64,000 nucleotides of DNA from Apiosordaria backusii (lineage: Eukaryota; Ascomycota; Sordariomycetes; Sordariales; Lasiosphaeriaceae). The stretch covers positions 620,001-684,000 of the forward strand of contig JAUKTV010000005.1 of the NCBI GenBank assembly GCA_030549205.1, read 5' to 3'. The position numbers and the translations under genes are program-made. A model generated the notes under the pieces. It was not told where the DNA came from, did no database searches, and worked only from the letters and a program-made list of their open reading frames with translations. This document shows, piece by piece, positions 11,701-23,745 of the stretch (position 1 is its first letter; every line of letters starts with the position of its first letter).

Positions 11701-14700
11701 TGCCAGGAACACCAATTAGAGCCGCAGCCATGAAGCGGGAGAGAGGCAAAAGGCTGCCCAATCACCGAACATGCCGCCTTCTCCCTCCCCCTCGAGGTAG
11801 GATGAATGTCAATGTTTCAGGAAACTCTGTGCAACCTCGATTTGCCCCCTTTCTCTCTGTGTTTCAGATCCTCTCTGCAGTAGTATCCTTTGCTGACAAG
11901 CACTCATCAACCTCCACATTCGGATGAACTGAAGTTTATGGCGGGGTGGATTCCTGAATCGTTGTTTTGAAAGTCAGGCTCAACCCAGCCAGGTTGGGAA
12001 AACGATCCCAGTGACCAACAAACAACAATGTTTCCTTACACACACCGGGATACCTCGGAGTTTCGAAAAACACAAAGCTTTGTATGTGTGCAAGCTGTGT
12101 TCGCTGATAAGATCCCTCAAACTGAATGGGGGAGCTCGGAGAAGCTGCTGAGCCGTTCGCTCGCCTATTGTTAGCAACAAGTGATGGCCGCTTTGTCAGA
12201 CCCGTTCATATACGCACACTTGCCTTTATAATCACACCCATCAACAGCTCAACCCAGGCGCCGAATGGAATACCGTCATGTCCCGTAGCTTTGTGGCTTC
12301 GCGGGTCAGGCTGACGGGCATCAAGTTCCGAGGTTCGGCGGGTATGCTCTGCACCAAAAGCCCAGCACATAAGATCTCCTCCTGCATGAAGAGGGGGGGA
12401 AGATCCCATCATGTTTTTCTGTACCTCCATCCAACCATGGGGATGACGGGAGGACGGGAGGGCGGGAATCAGGAGTGAGTGGCTTGAAATTCACCAGTTC
12501 TTACCGCCAGTCAGCCAGTGCCAGCCAAACCCGATGTTTTGTACAACCTTTCCATCACAGCGGGAAGGCAGCCCCTCAGTCCCGGTCTTCTTTTGTGTAA
12601 GAACTGAACGGCGGGATCTGAACCACTTTGATAGGTAGGAGAATGTGGGTAAGTGGGCGTGAGCGGATGATGTGCTGTGCTGAGCTGTGTTATGGGCCAC
12701 AGGTGTCTGCGGCCAGTTTTCTTGACCTTGCTATTCTTGGCCACTGTCAACAAGAAAGGTCGGTTCGATCACGCAGGCCAGGGCCAGGCCAGGCACAGCG
12801 GCACCCGCACCGGCGGGAAGGGGACGAGAAAAGGACAAAGTTAAACCGGAGAATTTCCAACCACTGAGCACCATCGCAGAGGGAGCTCCCGTCATTCTGA
12901 GGGGACCAATCACAGGCCTGAAGAGCTCTAGGTCGATCAGCGTGGGGAAGAGCAAAGCCGCCTGGCGAAGCGCGGATGCCCCAACCGCTCAAAACCAGCT
13001 AATCAGCGTTCTTTTGCCAGCTGGCTGGATGACGATGCTTGAATTTGATGTGCTGTATGCTGTAGGCATGACCGTTGTTTATGCTTGATCTGGTGGTGTG
13101 ATCGATTGGCGCGGGACGACTCGCTGGGCTTGCTAGGCTTGCTAGCACCGGCAAGCCGACAAGGTAGGTCGCAGAAGCTTAGCCTGTGTTCTTTTTGCCT
13201 CTCTTTCCACTTTTCTGCAAGAATGTTCTGAAACACAAGAAAGGCGGGAGGCTACCCGTTTTCTTGGGGTTTCCCGTCCTTAGTGGCATGGCCTGAGCAA
13301 TCCTAGTATGCCCAGCCCTAACCCCGCCGAGAGCTATGAAGCGTGCCATCACCAACACACCCACCTGCCTGGAGGCAACAAAGAGGAAGCTGTTGTGTGC
13401 GGCAAAAAATAGAAGTGGAAGCTTTCTTGAGCTGTTGACCTGTGCCTGTTCGTTTCACTCCTCAGCCCACTCAATAGTTCGTCCGCCTACGGACGGAAGT
13501 TGATAACAGTAGCAAGCCTCGGTTACACTTGTGTGCAGAAAGATACGAGCTGTTTCGTTTCTGTTGTCTGTTTACTTGGTAAGAAGCCTCCCAGGAGAGA
13601 GAAACTGAGCGGGGGCCAAAGAATGATTGGCGGGCTTTATGGAAACCTATGCGCCACGGTGGCGGCTACACAACTCCAGCGAAGCAGGGTGGTGGTTCAA
13701 CAAAGGCTGTAAACATCTTCCCGGCTTTTTGGATGTCCGGTGTTGCATCTGGGAGTCGTCACGCCTGACTTGAGAGTGGTATCGGAGCTTGGATTGTTGC
13801 TGGGTGGCGTCCTACTCTACCCAGGGCACGTTGTCTGCAGTGGGATGGCAACGTTGTTGAAGGCCAGTTATGATAATTATGTTATGATTGCTGCTCGGTT
13901 TGTGCTGTCCTCGAACGCCACTAAGTGTATATAAACACCACGCAAACTCCGTGCTTGATATGACGACCGAGTCCTGGCAGTGGTGAGAAAAACAGCCAAG
14001 AGATCCTGACTAGAGATTAACTTCCCCAAGCTTCAACGTCTTGAGGTTGACCGGGCTTACTCTTCGTAACACTGCTGCGTGCAAGTGCATCTGGTGGGCT
14101 GAGCTATGCCTGTGCCCACGCGGTACAGCTATCGACAGAATCAAGGGTTAGTCGTGCTGTTGCTGTGAAGAGGAGACATCAGTCAGCCAAGCTCCGCATG
14201 TAGGCTCATCTGCCCTGGGCAGCGATACGTGCGTATCGATGAAGAGTTGAGCTGTGCCGTTGAATAGAAGCTCTTGATACAGCTAGTTTCTTGTTTCAGA
14301 ATATGCCGGTCATGGTGATCAAGCGGATCAGTCCACCCCACCACTCGTTTTTGGTCTTGTGTAGAGGCACGACGTATATTATTCCCCCACAGTTTACACG
14401 ACGAATGTCACCTCCCACTGCATGATACATTGGTACCAGTGACCCAGCCTTCCGCTTTGGATATGTTTTCCAAGCGCGACCGACCGAGCCGCCAGCATTG
14501 CACTTGGCGATTCCCGGAGAATCAGGGATTGACGGCGGGGTCACGATTGAACAAGGACTTTTGCCAAACTTGAGGACCGCCGGGAAGGATGAAGGAAGGT
14601 GCAAGCCGAGCTCGATGAGGCGCTTCTGGGCCGTGCTACTTGGAAATTCGGACATCAATCGCTGGCATACCATTGTCATGCCGAATTTGGCGGGAGCGGC

Positions 14701-17172
14701 AAGGCTGGCTGTTAATAATTCGCCGTTTGTGATTGACGGTGTGGTCGAAAGAAGGCATCATACAGGTTGACAGCTCAGGCACCGATGCTGTGTCTGTATT
14801 CGTACTCTCGATATGGGATGGTTGAGCTTTCCGCAAGAACTTGCCGGAGCACGGCCGAGCCCTCCATCTTTCACCAAGGAGTCCCGTGTCCGGCAACGTG
14901 CGTGTGCATTTTTGGCAGAGCGCTGGACGGCTGGGAGACTGAGGCTGACGACTATTGTGGAGGATGTGTGTGGTGATATTCTGACCACGCGGGGGGTGTG
15001 AATCGAGTATCGGCCGCCAGCGGCAGTCAACGACTGGAAGAAGGGCCGTTGCCAGCTGCGAGCGATGCACCAGCAGACCCCGGCACGGCGACTGTGAGCT
15101 ATTTCTGAAGCATGTTTCAGGAGTGACCAGGTGGGATCCAAAGACTGTGGCTGGGCACTGCCCCTCTGCCCCTCCTACAGAACCAGGGGGGAAGCACGTC
15201 CGTCTGCGGCACGATTTTCGTAAACTAGCTGTCCAGTTGGGCTGGCATCGCGGAGCTCGTTCTAAAGCAGCGGGTTCGTCGTCGGCAAGGTCGTCGATAT
15301 CGATATCCGTAGTTGACTTGTGTTGATAGCCAAGAAGGCGACGATGGGCTGCCCGGTTGAAAAACGTGTTCATGACGAGCATCACAGGGCAGTTGCCACA
15401 ACCGAGTGTTCAAAATCATCGGGGCCGAAAAGCGAATTTGGAAAGAAGGTGCCCCGTCACACCGGCCCCTTTTCGGTGCGTAACTCCATCAGACTCTGCT
15501 GGATAGATCCGAGGAGGTTGATGCCAGTGCGACTTTGTTGGGACCCCGAGCGAGAGGCTCATCAGGTCTTTGTCTTATTAGCCTGGGAATGCGCAGTCGT
15601 GTGTAGCCATTCTGTAAATATTGGTGATATCAGAGCTGCCGGCAAGCGAAACAAAGGATAACAATGTCGATGTGAGGCGTTCCTGTTGTGGGTTGCTTGC
15701 TAATAAGAGGACGATTCAGATGCGAATGATATGATTCAAGCTTTGGGCTGAACCCTCGCAGACGCCACAGAAAAGATGACTGTGACCACTTGTTCCCCAC
15801 CACTTGACCGTACACCTTCCGCTTCCAGATATTTCCATCAGCGGATATCGAAAAAGACGGGGTTAAATACTGTCAAATCTGTATTCATCACGCTTCCCAT
15901 TTCCCTCGCCGCCTTTGCCGTCTGAGTGCTGACTGTCATGCAGATAGTACAGCGCTACCTTACTGCCACTTTGTAGACTTGACAGTCGGAATAATACCGA
16001 GCAACCCATGCCGTGGGTGGGCTGGGTAGCATCGTAATTAGTGTAGCTGGGTATTTTTATGAACAGCAATTTGATGGCCAGGCGAGGTCCAGATAGGCGA
16101 GCGACTCAGGCCCGCTGACAAGACCGCCTCGGCTCTCTTTTCGCGCTTCCAACAATCCGCATCCCGCATCCCGCATCAGCTCGCTGATGGCCAGTGCTTC
16201 TGCTCTGGAGGAACACAAGAAATCCACAGCGACAAAGGATTGGTCCGAGATTCAACAGATCGGGCGCCACAAAAGATCAGTGTACAAAGGTGCTGGAGCC
16301 ATGACGACGCGTCAACATTTTGACCCTCAAGCAAGCGGGGTCCTGTGGTTCTTCAACATCAAATAAGACAATCTGAGAAGAGACAAGAGGGGAAAAGAGA
16401 TCTGAGATCTACACTACATCCTTAGCAATGAGCTTACCTTACCTGCCAAAAATATGTACGTATCATCATCCGTCGATATGCCGTGAGGCTGGTTGCCACT
16501 TTGAGCCCAGAACGACAGCATGCCGCCTGGCCTCGCCTTCCCGATGTTCTCATCCAAGCACCTAACCAAGTGATGCTGCATGGACTTCCATGTCTGGTTG
16601 AGGAAGAGGAACAACAAGGAACAATCACTGCGCTCACGCCACCAGCATCATTTCCCCGTCCTGCACTGGTGTGGCTTGGCCCCGGTCGTTGCTTTTGAAG
16701 ATGACAGAACGGAGGGAAGAACAACAGTTAACAACAACGCCAGTTGGAGTAGCCGGTGAGCGGTTGGCGGCTCAAGGACTACGCTTAGTGTGTTCCGTAG
16801 CTGCGGTCGAGCAGATCCCATCAACAATCAGATACCAAACTTGAAGAAGAGGTGCATCTCGGCCGGAGTCAGGAAGGTCAAGGCACGGCGAGTTGACAGA
16901 CTGGCAAATGCTGGGAATTGCAGAGCGCAGGCAGACGGTCCTGAGCGAGAAAGGCATGGATTCCCAGTCACGACCCCGGCAACATCAACATGGGACCCGA
17001 TTTTCCAGCAAGGGGCAGCCTATCAACACACGAGCCCTCGAGTCGCCCACCTTTTCCTTGGCCTGATCTCGCTGAACTGCTGAATGCGCGTTGTTCCGTT
17101 GCGCTGCATCTAGGTCATCACTAGAATCACGCCTCCCCGCCTCCCACCGACACCCGCCTCTTCCCATCACAG
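8722..17172. other. Gene-free intergenic region upstream of ste12
   Basis: About 8.5 kb of moderate-GC DNA contains only scattered ORFs, the longest near 250 codons on the minus strand around 14.6-15.4 kb. Their composition (Cys, Arg, Ser, Pro and His rich) and lack of motifs argue against coding. Local features are C-rich stretches at 9950-9985, an (ATG)8 microsatellite at 11645-11668 and a GCATCCC triplication near 16157-16175. I recognise no RNA gene. The size and position suggest an extended control region of ste12, possibly with non-coding transcripts. Confidence 0.4.
11645..11668 (+). repeat. (ATG)8 trinucleotide microsatellite
   Basis: Eight perfect ATG/GAT units occur in a row inside the gene-free region upstream of ste12. 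No open frame of note runs through it. Confidence 0.95.
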
Positions 17173-17175
17173 ATG

Positions 17176-18175
17176 GTGAGCCGCGCCCCGAGCCTGGGCT
17201 GGCTGCCCGGTGGTATCTCCCCGTGCTCCCACTCCCACTCTTGTCCACTTCCATCGTCTTCAATCCAAGAGACCCCTGCCCTGTTGTCCCTGCCTCCCTG
17301 GGCACGCACACAATTCCCACCTGTCCCTGCTCGCTCCCATTTCGTAGAGTCCACCCGGGGCCCCGCTACTGCAGCTGCTTGCCATTGGCACTTGGGCCCG
17401 TACCACACTGCGCATTTTAGCACCCTTTTCTCCCCTTGCCTGCGAGCCCACGCACCGATTGGCAGGCACTGCACCGGGCCCCAAGCGAGCAAAGTGATTA
17501 AACCCCCAGGGTCGCCCGCTCCCCTCCCTCCGGCCCTCTCTCGCGATCTTTTTTCCAAGACTCTTTTTTTTCCACATCCCCTTTTTCTTTTCACCTTCTC
17601 AGGACAGTATCGCGGGAGGTTCCTTTTTCCCTTTCCCGGCCGTTACGAAGTGTCCTGGATTTACCACCTTACCAACTCCAACCACACGTCGCTCTCGCCC
17701 TTCTGATTCCCATCGAGACACCCCAGAGGTAATCGACCTGCCCTGGACATCACACATTCCGCGTCGCAGCCTCCGCCCATCATCGCGCACCCGATAGCCG
17801 CCGATTCTTGGGGCATCTTTGATTGGTTTCGTTTCATTCACCCTATTGTTTCTCAGCCGTTGCCCTTCCGCTTAGGCCCGGCAGCGCACGGCATCCCGAA
17901 CAGCGAACAGCAAACCGCGAGGCAATTGGGTTGGAATTATCGTGTAAAATTTCCTATGTCACGGGCTGGCCTCGGGAATCCATCACATCTTTAAAACCGT
18001 CCACGCATCGCACTTCGCAGGCAGCGCCTGAATCCGACCTGCGCCCGCATCTCGCACACACACGCATATACTCTCGCGCCGACGGCTAACCAGTATCATT
18101 TCTTTCCCTGTTCACCTGGGCACCCCTGGTCGCAAAACAACTGCGTTGTTACAGTCGACCGGCTTCCCACTCAAA
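17176..18175 (+). promoter_or_regulatory. ATG-depleted 5' leader and promoter of ste12, with one uORF at 17956-17994
   Basis: Between the ATG at 17173 and the ste12 start at 18176 the plus strand has a single ATG, at 17956. It opens a 12-codon uORF (MSRAGLGNPSHL) that ends with TAA at 17994, 181 nt before the start codon. The region is pyrimidine-rich, with long CT tracts around 17525-17600 typical of fungal transcription starts, and reverse CCAAT boxes (ATTGG) near 17458 and 17822. An ORF of 177 codons starting at 17173 would be inhibitory if transcribed, so transcription probably starts downstream of it. The leader and uORF are inferred from sequence; the transcription start is unknown. Confidence 0.6.
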
Positions 18176-20607
18176 ATGTATTCACAGCAAAACGCGGCCA
18201 TGCCCGCACCGCAAAAACCAGAGACGTTCATGCTGAGCTCGGAAGCGCAGCAAGCTCTCCCACACGATGCTCAGGTAGCTCTGCAGCAAGTTGATAACCG
18301 TGAGTGGTGATCCCGGACCAGCGCATCTGTCGCGTCACAAACACTGACCCAGCTTGTAGTAAAATACTTTCTTATTTCTGCGCCAGTTGACTGGCAGGCC
18401 GACCAGTACATTCGCCGCTTTCTTCTCCCAACAGGCGAATACGTTTCCTGCGTCCTCTGGAACAACCTTTTCCACATCTCCGGCACCGATATCGTAAGAT
18501 GTCTCTCGTTCCGCTTCCAGGCCTTCGGCCGTCCAGTAAAGAACTCTAAGAAGTTTGAGGAAGGCATCTTCTCGGATCTGCGAAATCTCAAGTCGGGAAC
18601 CGATGCCTCGCTCGAGGAGCCAAAGAGCCCATTCCTGGACTTTCTGTACAAGAACAACTGCATCCGGACACAAAAGAAGCAAAAGGTCTTTTACTGGTAC
18701 AGCGTTCCCCACGACAGACTTTTCCTCGACGCTCTCGAAAGAGATCTCAAGAGGGAGAAGATGGGCCAGGAAGCCACCACAGTCGCCGTCAGCGAGCCCG
18801 CGCTCTCGTTCCAGTACGACTCCTCGCAGTCGCTCTACGAGCAGCTCACCAAGGCTCAGCAGGCCAATTCTTCGTCTTTCAACGCGCAGCAAGTTTCTTT
18901 TTCTCAGTCACAGTCCACCTCGCCGGTAATGAGGGCGATCGACTCGATGCCACCACCACAAATGATCCCTCAGTCGATGGCCCCTTTAGCGGATGGGATG
19001 GACGCCATGGTCCCGTACGGAGCGATGACGATGGCGCCCGCGATGACCCCTCAGCCGATGATCAAGCGCGAATCTGAGTACCCTCGTGCTCAGTACAACC
19101 AGAACGGAGTTCCAATTGCTCAGACACATCAACGGCACGCTTCGATGCCCGCCTATGGCCTGGAGTACTCTCCCGCGCCCTCATTTGTGTCTTCTCACTT
19201 TGAGGACTATAGCCAAAGGGGCATCTCGTTCGAGCCCTTGACGCCTCCTCAACAGGCTCTCGGCATTCCCAACGAACCTGCTTACATTGCCAACGAGGAG
19301 ACCGGTCTCTACAGCGCCATCCCCGACCATATGAACGTCGGTCTCAACGGCATGATCCAGCTCCCACCATCAAACCTCGCTGGCCCATCGTTCTCTCGCC
19401 CGTACGCTGCTAACAACAGCTTCTCTGTGATCGAAGGATCGCCGACATACAAGCAGAGAAGAAGGCGTTCATCCATCCCACCATCTTTGTCGGCCACCAC
19501 TGCGGCGATTGCCACAGCGACCGCTGCTCACCGTCCTTCGGATTTGCGGAGATCGGTCTCTGCGTCCGTTGGTCCCGTTGCTGAGGGCGATGAGTCCGCG
19601 GATAACTCCCCACCAGGCCTGACCTACAGCAACTCCGCCATTTCTCTCAACAGCCAACACCACAGAGAGATGCTCGAAATGTCTCGCCACGGCACTCCTC
19701 TGTCTACCGTCGAGGGCAGCCCCGCGCTCAACCCCGTCAACCTCCAGCAAGATTTCTCGCCACTCAATGGCGATGAGCTTGGTCCTTTGAACGAGAGGCC
19801 AATGATGCAAGGAGCTCCCGGTGTGGTACGAAGAGCCCGCTCTGCCACGGTCATGGAACTTGGCCCCTATCCCCAAAAGTCACACTCCTGCCCTATTCCC
19901 ACGTGTGGTCGTCTCTTCAAGAGATTAGAGCACCTCAAACGGTAAGAACAGTGTTTTTTTTAACATATCAGCATGCAAAGCTCCCCGCGCGTTATCTAAC
20001 CAAACAAACCTTCCAGACACGTGAGAACCCACACACAAGAAAGACCCTACATCTGCCCTTATTGTAGCAAGGCATTCTCCAGATCAGACAACCTCGCACA
20101 GTATGCCCCCATCCTTTCCTTCATGTATTTTTTCCTTTGTCAGTGGACAAGTGGGAAGAGCAGTAGCAAGTTGTGCAAGTGGCATACCAATACATGGAGA
20201 GATGGCCGAAAGACACATATCACAGCACAAGCCTCCACGCCGACCAAATGTTTCAAGGGTATTTTAAAGCATGGACTAACAAGCTGTCTCTGTGTAGGCA
20301 CAAGCGCACTCATGATCGCGGCGATGGCGTTGATGGCAACTTTAGCTTGTCTGGTGAGGAGGAGGAGCAGTACTCTGGGGAAGATCAACTCGAGTCTCTG
20401 GATGACGCTTCGCCAACGTCGGAGAACGGCTACGTTGCTGGGTCTCTTGACTCTGCCATTCACAACCACCAGAACCAGAACGGCATGCCACCATCGAATG
20501 GGTCCAACATGCACCAGGCGCCACCACAGTACAACAGCCTTCAAACGCTCAGCATGCCCATGACGATAAGCCACCCTCAGGCCATCAACGCCGGTGGTAT
20601 GATGTAA
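18176..20607 (+). CDS. ste12: Ste12 transcription factor (STE homeodomain plus two C2H2 fingers)
   Basis: Ste12 acts at the end of the pheromone/invasive-growth MAP-kinase cascade and controls mating and sexual development, and in pathogens also host invasion. The exons are 18176..18299, 18360..19941, 20017..20100 and 20298..20607, giving 699 aa. The STE DNA-binding domain spans about residues 41-175 (LKYFLISAPVDWQADQYIRR, VLWNNLFHISGTDIVRCLSF, FYWYSVPHDRLFLDALERDL). A long Ser/Pro/Gln/Met-rich middle follows. The C-terminal pair of fingers is C-x4-C-x12-H-x3-H then C-x2-C-x12-H-x3-H, split by introns 2 and 3. An Asp/Glu-rich segment closes the protein. Exon 3 is 84 nt, phase-symmetrical, and holds the end of finger 1 and most of finger 2. 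Retaining intron 2 gives an immediate stop; retaining intron 3 leaves a frame open to 20563. Confidence 0.98.
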
Positions 20608-22647
20608 ATGTCTGGATGTAGCAACGTGGGCTGTGTGGGATAGTGCTGTACAAAACATATGGGACGGGAAGGAGTAGGAGTATCTGGAAGACTTTTGGCA
20701 GAGCGCATGGATCTTTTGGACTGGGCGGATTTTTTCTTCTTTTTCACTTTTCTTATCCACACTTTGCTGTTGGAGCCCATTTACATCACCTTGGCATTTT
20801 TCTTCTTTTACTTTTTTTGCAAGGGGATTTCTTGGACACCGAAAAAGAGCGGTGGCTTTATCTTACACTTTTTTTTTGATTACATCTTTTTTTTTTTTTT
20901 TGTTACAACCTTTCACATTGATGATTGCAATCGACTGTGATGCATTCACGAAATAGAGATGGGTGGATTTGGAAGGAATATTAGGAGGGAGGAACAAGGA
21001 AGGCACAAAACAAATTACACACAAACATTTTTATGTATATATTGGAAGAGATTTGTTTTGGCTGTCTGTCTTTGTTTTTTCCCCTCCTTTTTTTGGTTCA
21101 TTTTGTTTTCTTGTTTGTTTGTTTGGTTTTGGGAGGAGGGTTTTATCGGTGAGGATTGGAGTTGAAAGATACCAGAAGAGTTGGGGAGAGGCAGCAGAGA
21201 GAAATGACAGTTGGAATTGAACTGATGATTTGAAGTAAACACCATAATGTGCCTAGCTGTGTGATGTGATATGTTTTTTTTTTTCGAATAACACAAGACT
21301 TTGTTTTTCATAGGTTCAGATCTCACAAGGAAACTTTCCAGGGGAGATACAACGAGAGATCTTCTGCAACGAAACACTGAGTAACATGGCACATATCATC
21401 AGTTCTATGCCTACCTCAAAGTGCAACATTGACACAACATGCATCAAAAAAGCCACACATCGTAACTACAGATATTCAATCATATTCGCATGTGTCAAAT
21501 CACGCATCACTGGCACCCACACAACTCAACGTCCCTTCCTCGAAACGAAACAAACATTCATGTTTCAACAAAACCCAAAATGCATTAATAAGATCTCTGG
21601 CCTGCTCTATAGGTCATCCATATCATGATCACCATTACCCGTCCACACACCCATCTATTAGACCTGACCCCAAATGATCTACATTACCACCACCACTCAA
21701 CTACCGACGGCATAAACACCGATCTTGAGATGACCCAAAAATCACGGCCGACCCAGCCTTGCCGTCGACCCATTTCACATGGCCTATAACCAGGGGCCAC
21801 AACCGCCATCCAAACCCATTTTGCCAGCCCCGACCCTAGAAAGCTTAGATTTTGACCAGCCCGGACCCTGGCTGGCGGCCGCCAGGATGTGAGCCCACAA
21901 GAGGATGACAGCAAGAGAGGTTCTAGAATTCCGTGCTGTGCCCGTACCCTGTGCCGGTCGTTGACCTCAACACCAGGCCTTTGCCCTGGCCTCTGGTTTG
22001 GTCGCTGCAACATCGAACCTGCACGACATCCCCATCCCCGTCATCCTCCCTCCCTCCCGTGGACTAAAACATCCAAAACCGGGGAAATATTCCCCATCAG
22101 ATCTGTTTGCCCCCGATCCAAACTTGACATACCTATTCCTATCCTCTTTGCTCCTGCCCTTCCCCCTTGTTGAGCTTCAAGTACACGCCTGGAGAACTGA
22201 GCCACATCGTGAATTCCCCCTTTCTCCTTCTCAAATGTCGTGCTGGGTGGGGGTCTGGGTACGGTGTCAAGGGATCAGGTTCGGGGTCGGGATATTGAAC
22301 CTCCTGTACTTCGTACAGGTAGGGGTCCCCGAGCCCCAGGTGTAGGTTGTTTTGAAACAGGTCGGCCAAGGGGCAACCAAAGGGGGTCTGGGGGTGGGTG
22401 TGAATCTTTGTTTCAAAAAAAGACAAGCAAGATCTGAGAAGAGAGGGAGGAGGGCGCCGCCTTAGTGCATGCTTATCTCAGATAAGGCTTGATCAGAGGT
22501 AGTATCACCTTGTGGGGGGGTGCTGAAAGATGGTCGAAGGATCGGGTTCTTTTACCGTTGAGGTGCTGTCTGTCGAGGTTGAGGTTTATCGGCTTGAATA
22601 AACTCTCAACTCAGTTCAGTAGGAGTGAATAGACAGAGACAGAGAGA
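20608..22647. other. Convergent intergenic region ste12 / FAF1
   Basis: About 2 kb lies between the 3' ends of ste12 and FAF1. The first part (20700-21300) is T-rich on the plus strand, including T15 at 20887-20901, and looks like a long 3' UTR. From about 21700 the composition shifts to GC-rich and CT-rich. A strong nested hairpin at 22282-22331 is described separately. No gene is supported. Confidence 0.45.
22282..22331. other. Nested inverted repeat, possible structured RNA
   Basis: The inner stem CCTGTAC (22303-22309) and GTACAGG (22313-22319) closes a TTC loop. It extends by CCT (22300-22302) pairing with AGG (22321-22323) across one bulged T. An outer stem pairs CGGGG (22282-22286) with CCCCG (22327-22331). 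The hairpin reads on either strand and sits between the converging 3' ends of ste12 and FAF1, 317 bp beyond the FAF1 stop. I do not recognise an RNA family. Confidence 0.4.
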
Positions 22648-23745
22648 TCACCTCCTCCCCCCTCTCCCCCCTCTCCCTCCCCTCCTCGCAGGACCGGGTC
22701 GATTCAGCACCTCCGCCTCCCTTGCACTAATCCTCAGCGTCGCGCCCCTCATCCTCCCCACCCCCGGTGCACCCACTTCCCGCTCCCCTCTTCCACCACT
22801 TGGCTTCTTGGATCGTGACGGTTTGCTCTTCTTGACCTCCCTCTCCAGGATAATCCCATTCTCCTTCGCCTCCCTCCTCCTCTTGGCTTCCTTCGCCGTA
22901 TTGTGGCTCACAATCCCCTTGCGCATCGACATGGGCATCTTGGACTGAGCCAAAATACTGTCCTTCGCCCCCAGCGCCTGAAATCTCAGGTCGGTAGTTT
23001 TCTTTGCGGTACGGCCGGCGGCGAAGGCGCGCGTGTTGGTGGCGGTACCTGCGGCGGCGCTGGACTGCCAGTGGGACGAGTTACCTCCGGCGGCGGAGAG
23101 GATGTGGGACTCGGCGATGAGGCGCTGGAGGGCGAGATCATTCGCCAAGAAGGCGGCGCTGTCTTCGGCTTGGGACTCGTCGGCTTTCTTCTTTTTTGGG
23201 TTGCTGTCGGACTGTGCCGCTGATGAGTGGCTGGGTGGGCGGGAGGACTGATTTTCCTCGTTGGTTAGTATTTTGTGCAGGAGGGGAATTCCGAATTTGG
23301 AATGACAAAAGGACGTACGAGGTAGGCTTTGAGTTCTTTTTTGCTCATGAGGGAGGTTATTGATGTTGAAGAGGATTTTGTGTGGTCGACCACTTCGACG
23401 ACGTGGGATTCTTCTTCTTCCGAGTCTAAGCCCCTGGTTAGTTTGGTGGTTTGCGAAGGGCAATTGTGAAAGGTCTGGCATACCATCGTCTTCTTCCTCT
23501 TCACTGGAAACACCATCCCATGATTCAGCGTCAGAATGATCGCTGCCGGAGTCGCTGTCGCCGTCGTCTTCTTCGCCATCTTCATCCTCATCGCGGGCCT
23601 GCTTCTTGGATGGTGGAGCGGCGCATGGGGCAATGCCAGCGGGCATCTTGAATCGCGCCTCAAAGTGCCGTCTGAGAGCCTCCTGCGCGTCCACCACATC
23701 CTCCTCAGCGGGAGGTGCCTTTCTTTTTCCGAGTGCGCTGGGCAT
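22648..23745 (-). CDS. FAF1: FAF1-like 40S ribosome-biogenesis protein
   Basis: This nucleolar protein resembles yeast Faf1 (forty-associated factor), which is needed for early pre-rRNA cleavages leading to 18S rRNA. The exons are 23745..23484, 23425..23319 and 23247..22648, giving 322 aa. Exon 1 has the N-terminal QEALRRHFEARFKM and an acidic tract (about residues 55-90) joined as EEEDD-DSEEEESHVVEVVDH, a hallmark of the family. The second acceptor could be the AG at either 23248 or 9 nt further upstream; I chose the one at a normal distance from the TACTAAC branch point. The C-terminus is strongly basic: an MRKGIVSHNTAKEAKRRREAKENGI block followed by an RGG-like GGRGGRGGRR tail. It is divergent from HIS6 with 365 bp between starts. 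The symbol rests on motif memory, not alignment. Confidence 0.8.
   Translation of the reverse strand: MPSALGKRKAPPAEEDVVDAQEALRRHFEARFKMPAGIAPCAAPPSKKQARDEDEDGEEDDGDSDSGSDHSDAESWDGVSSEEEEDDGMPDLSQLPFANHQTNQGLRLGRRRIPRRRSGRPHKILFNINNLPHEQKRTQSLPRTSFCHSKFGIPLLHKILTNEENQSSRPPSHSSAAQSDSNPKKKKADESQAEDSAAFLANDLALQRLIAESHILSAAGGNSSHWQSSAAAGTATNTRAFAAGRTAKKTTDLRFQALGAKDSILAQSKMPMSMRKGIVSHNTAKEAKRRREAKENGIILEREVKKSKPSRSKKPSGGRGEREVGAPGVGRMRGATLRISAREAEVLNRPGPARRGGRGGRGGRR

Noticed and set aside
12755..12790. tRNA B-box-like GGTTCGATC
   Set aside because: No A box, acceptor stem or cloverleaf can be formed around it.
14636..15385. Minus-strand ORF of about 250 codons upstream of ste12
   Set aside because: Composition is rich in Arg, Cys, Ser and His, with no motif or sensible intron pattern, and the first methionine is a GTG. 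It looks like chance in GC-rich DNA.
17173..17706. 177-codon ORF within the ste12 upstream region
   Set aside because: The translation is Pro/Ser/His-rich CT-tract sequence. It overlaps the likely promoter and has no domain.
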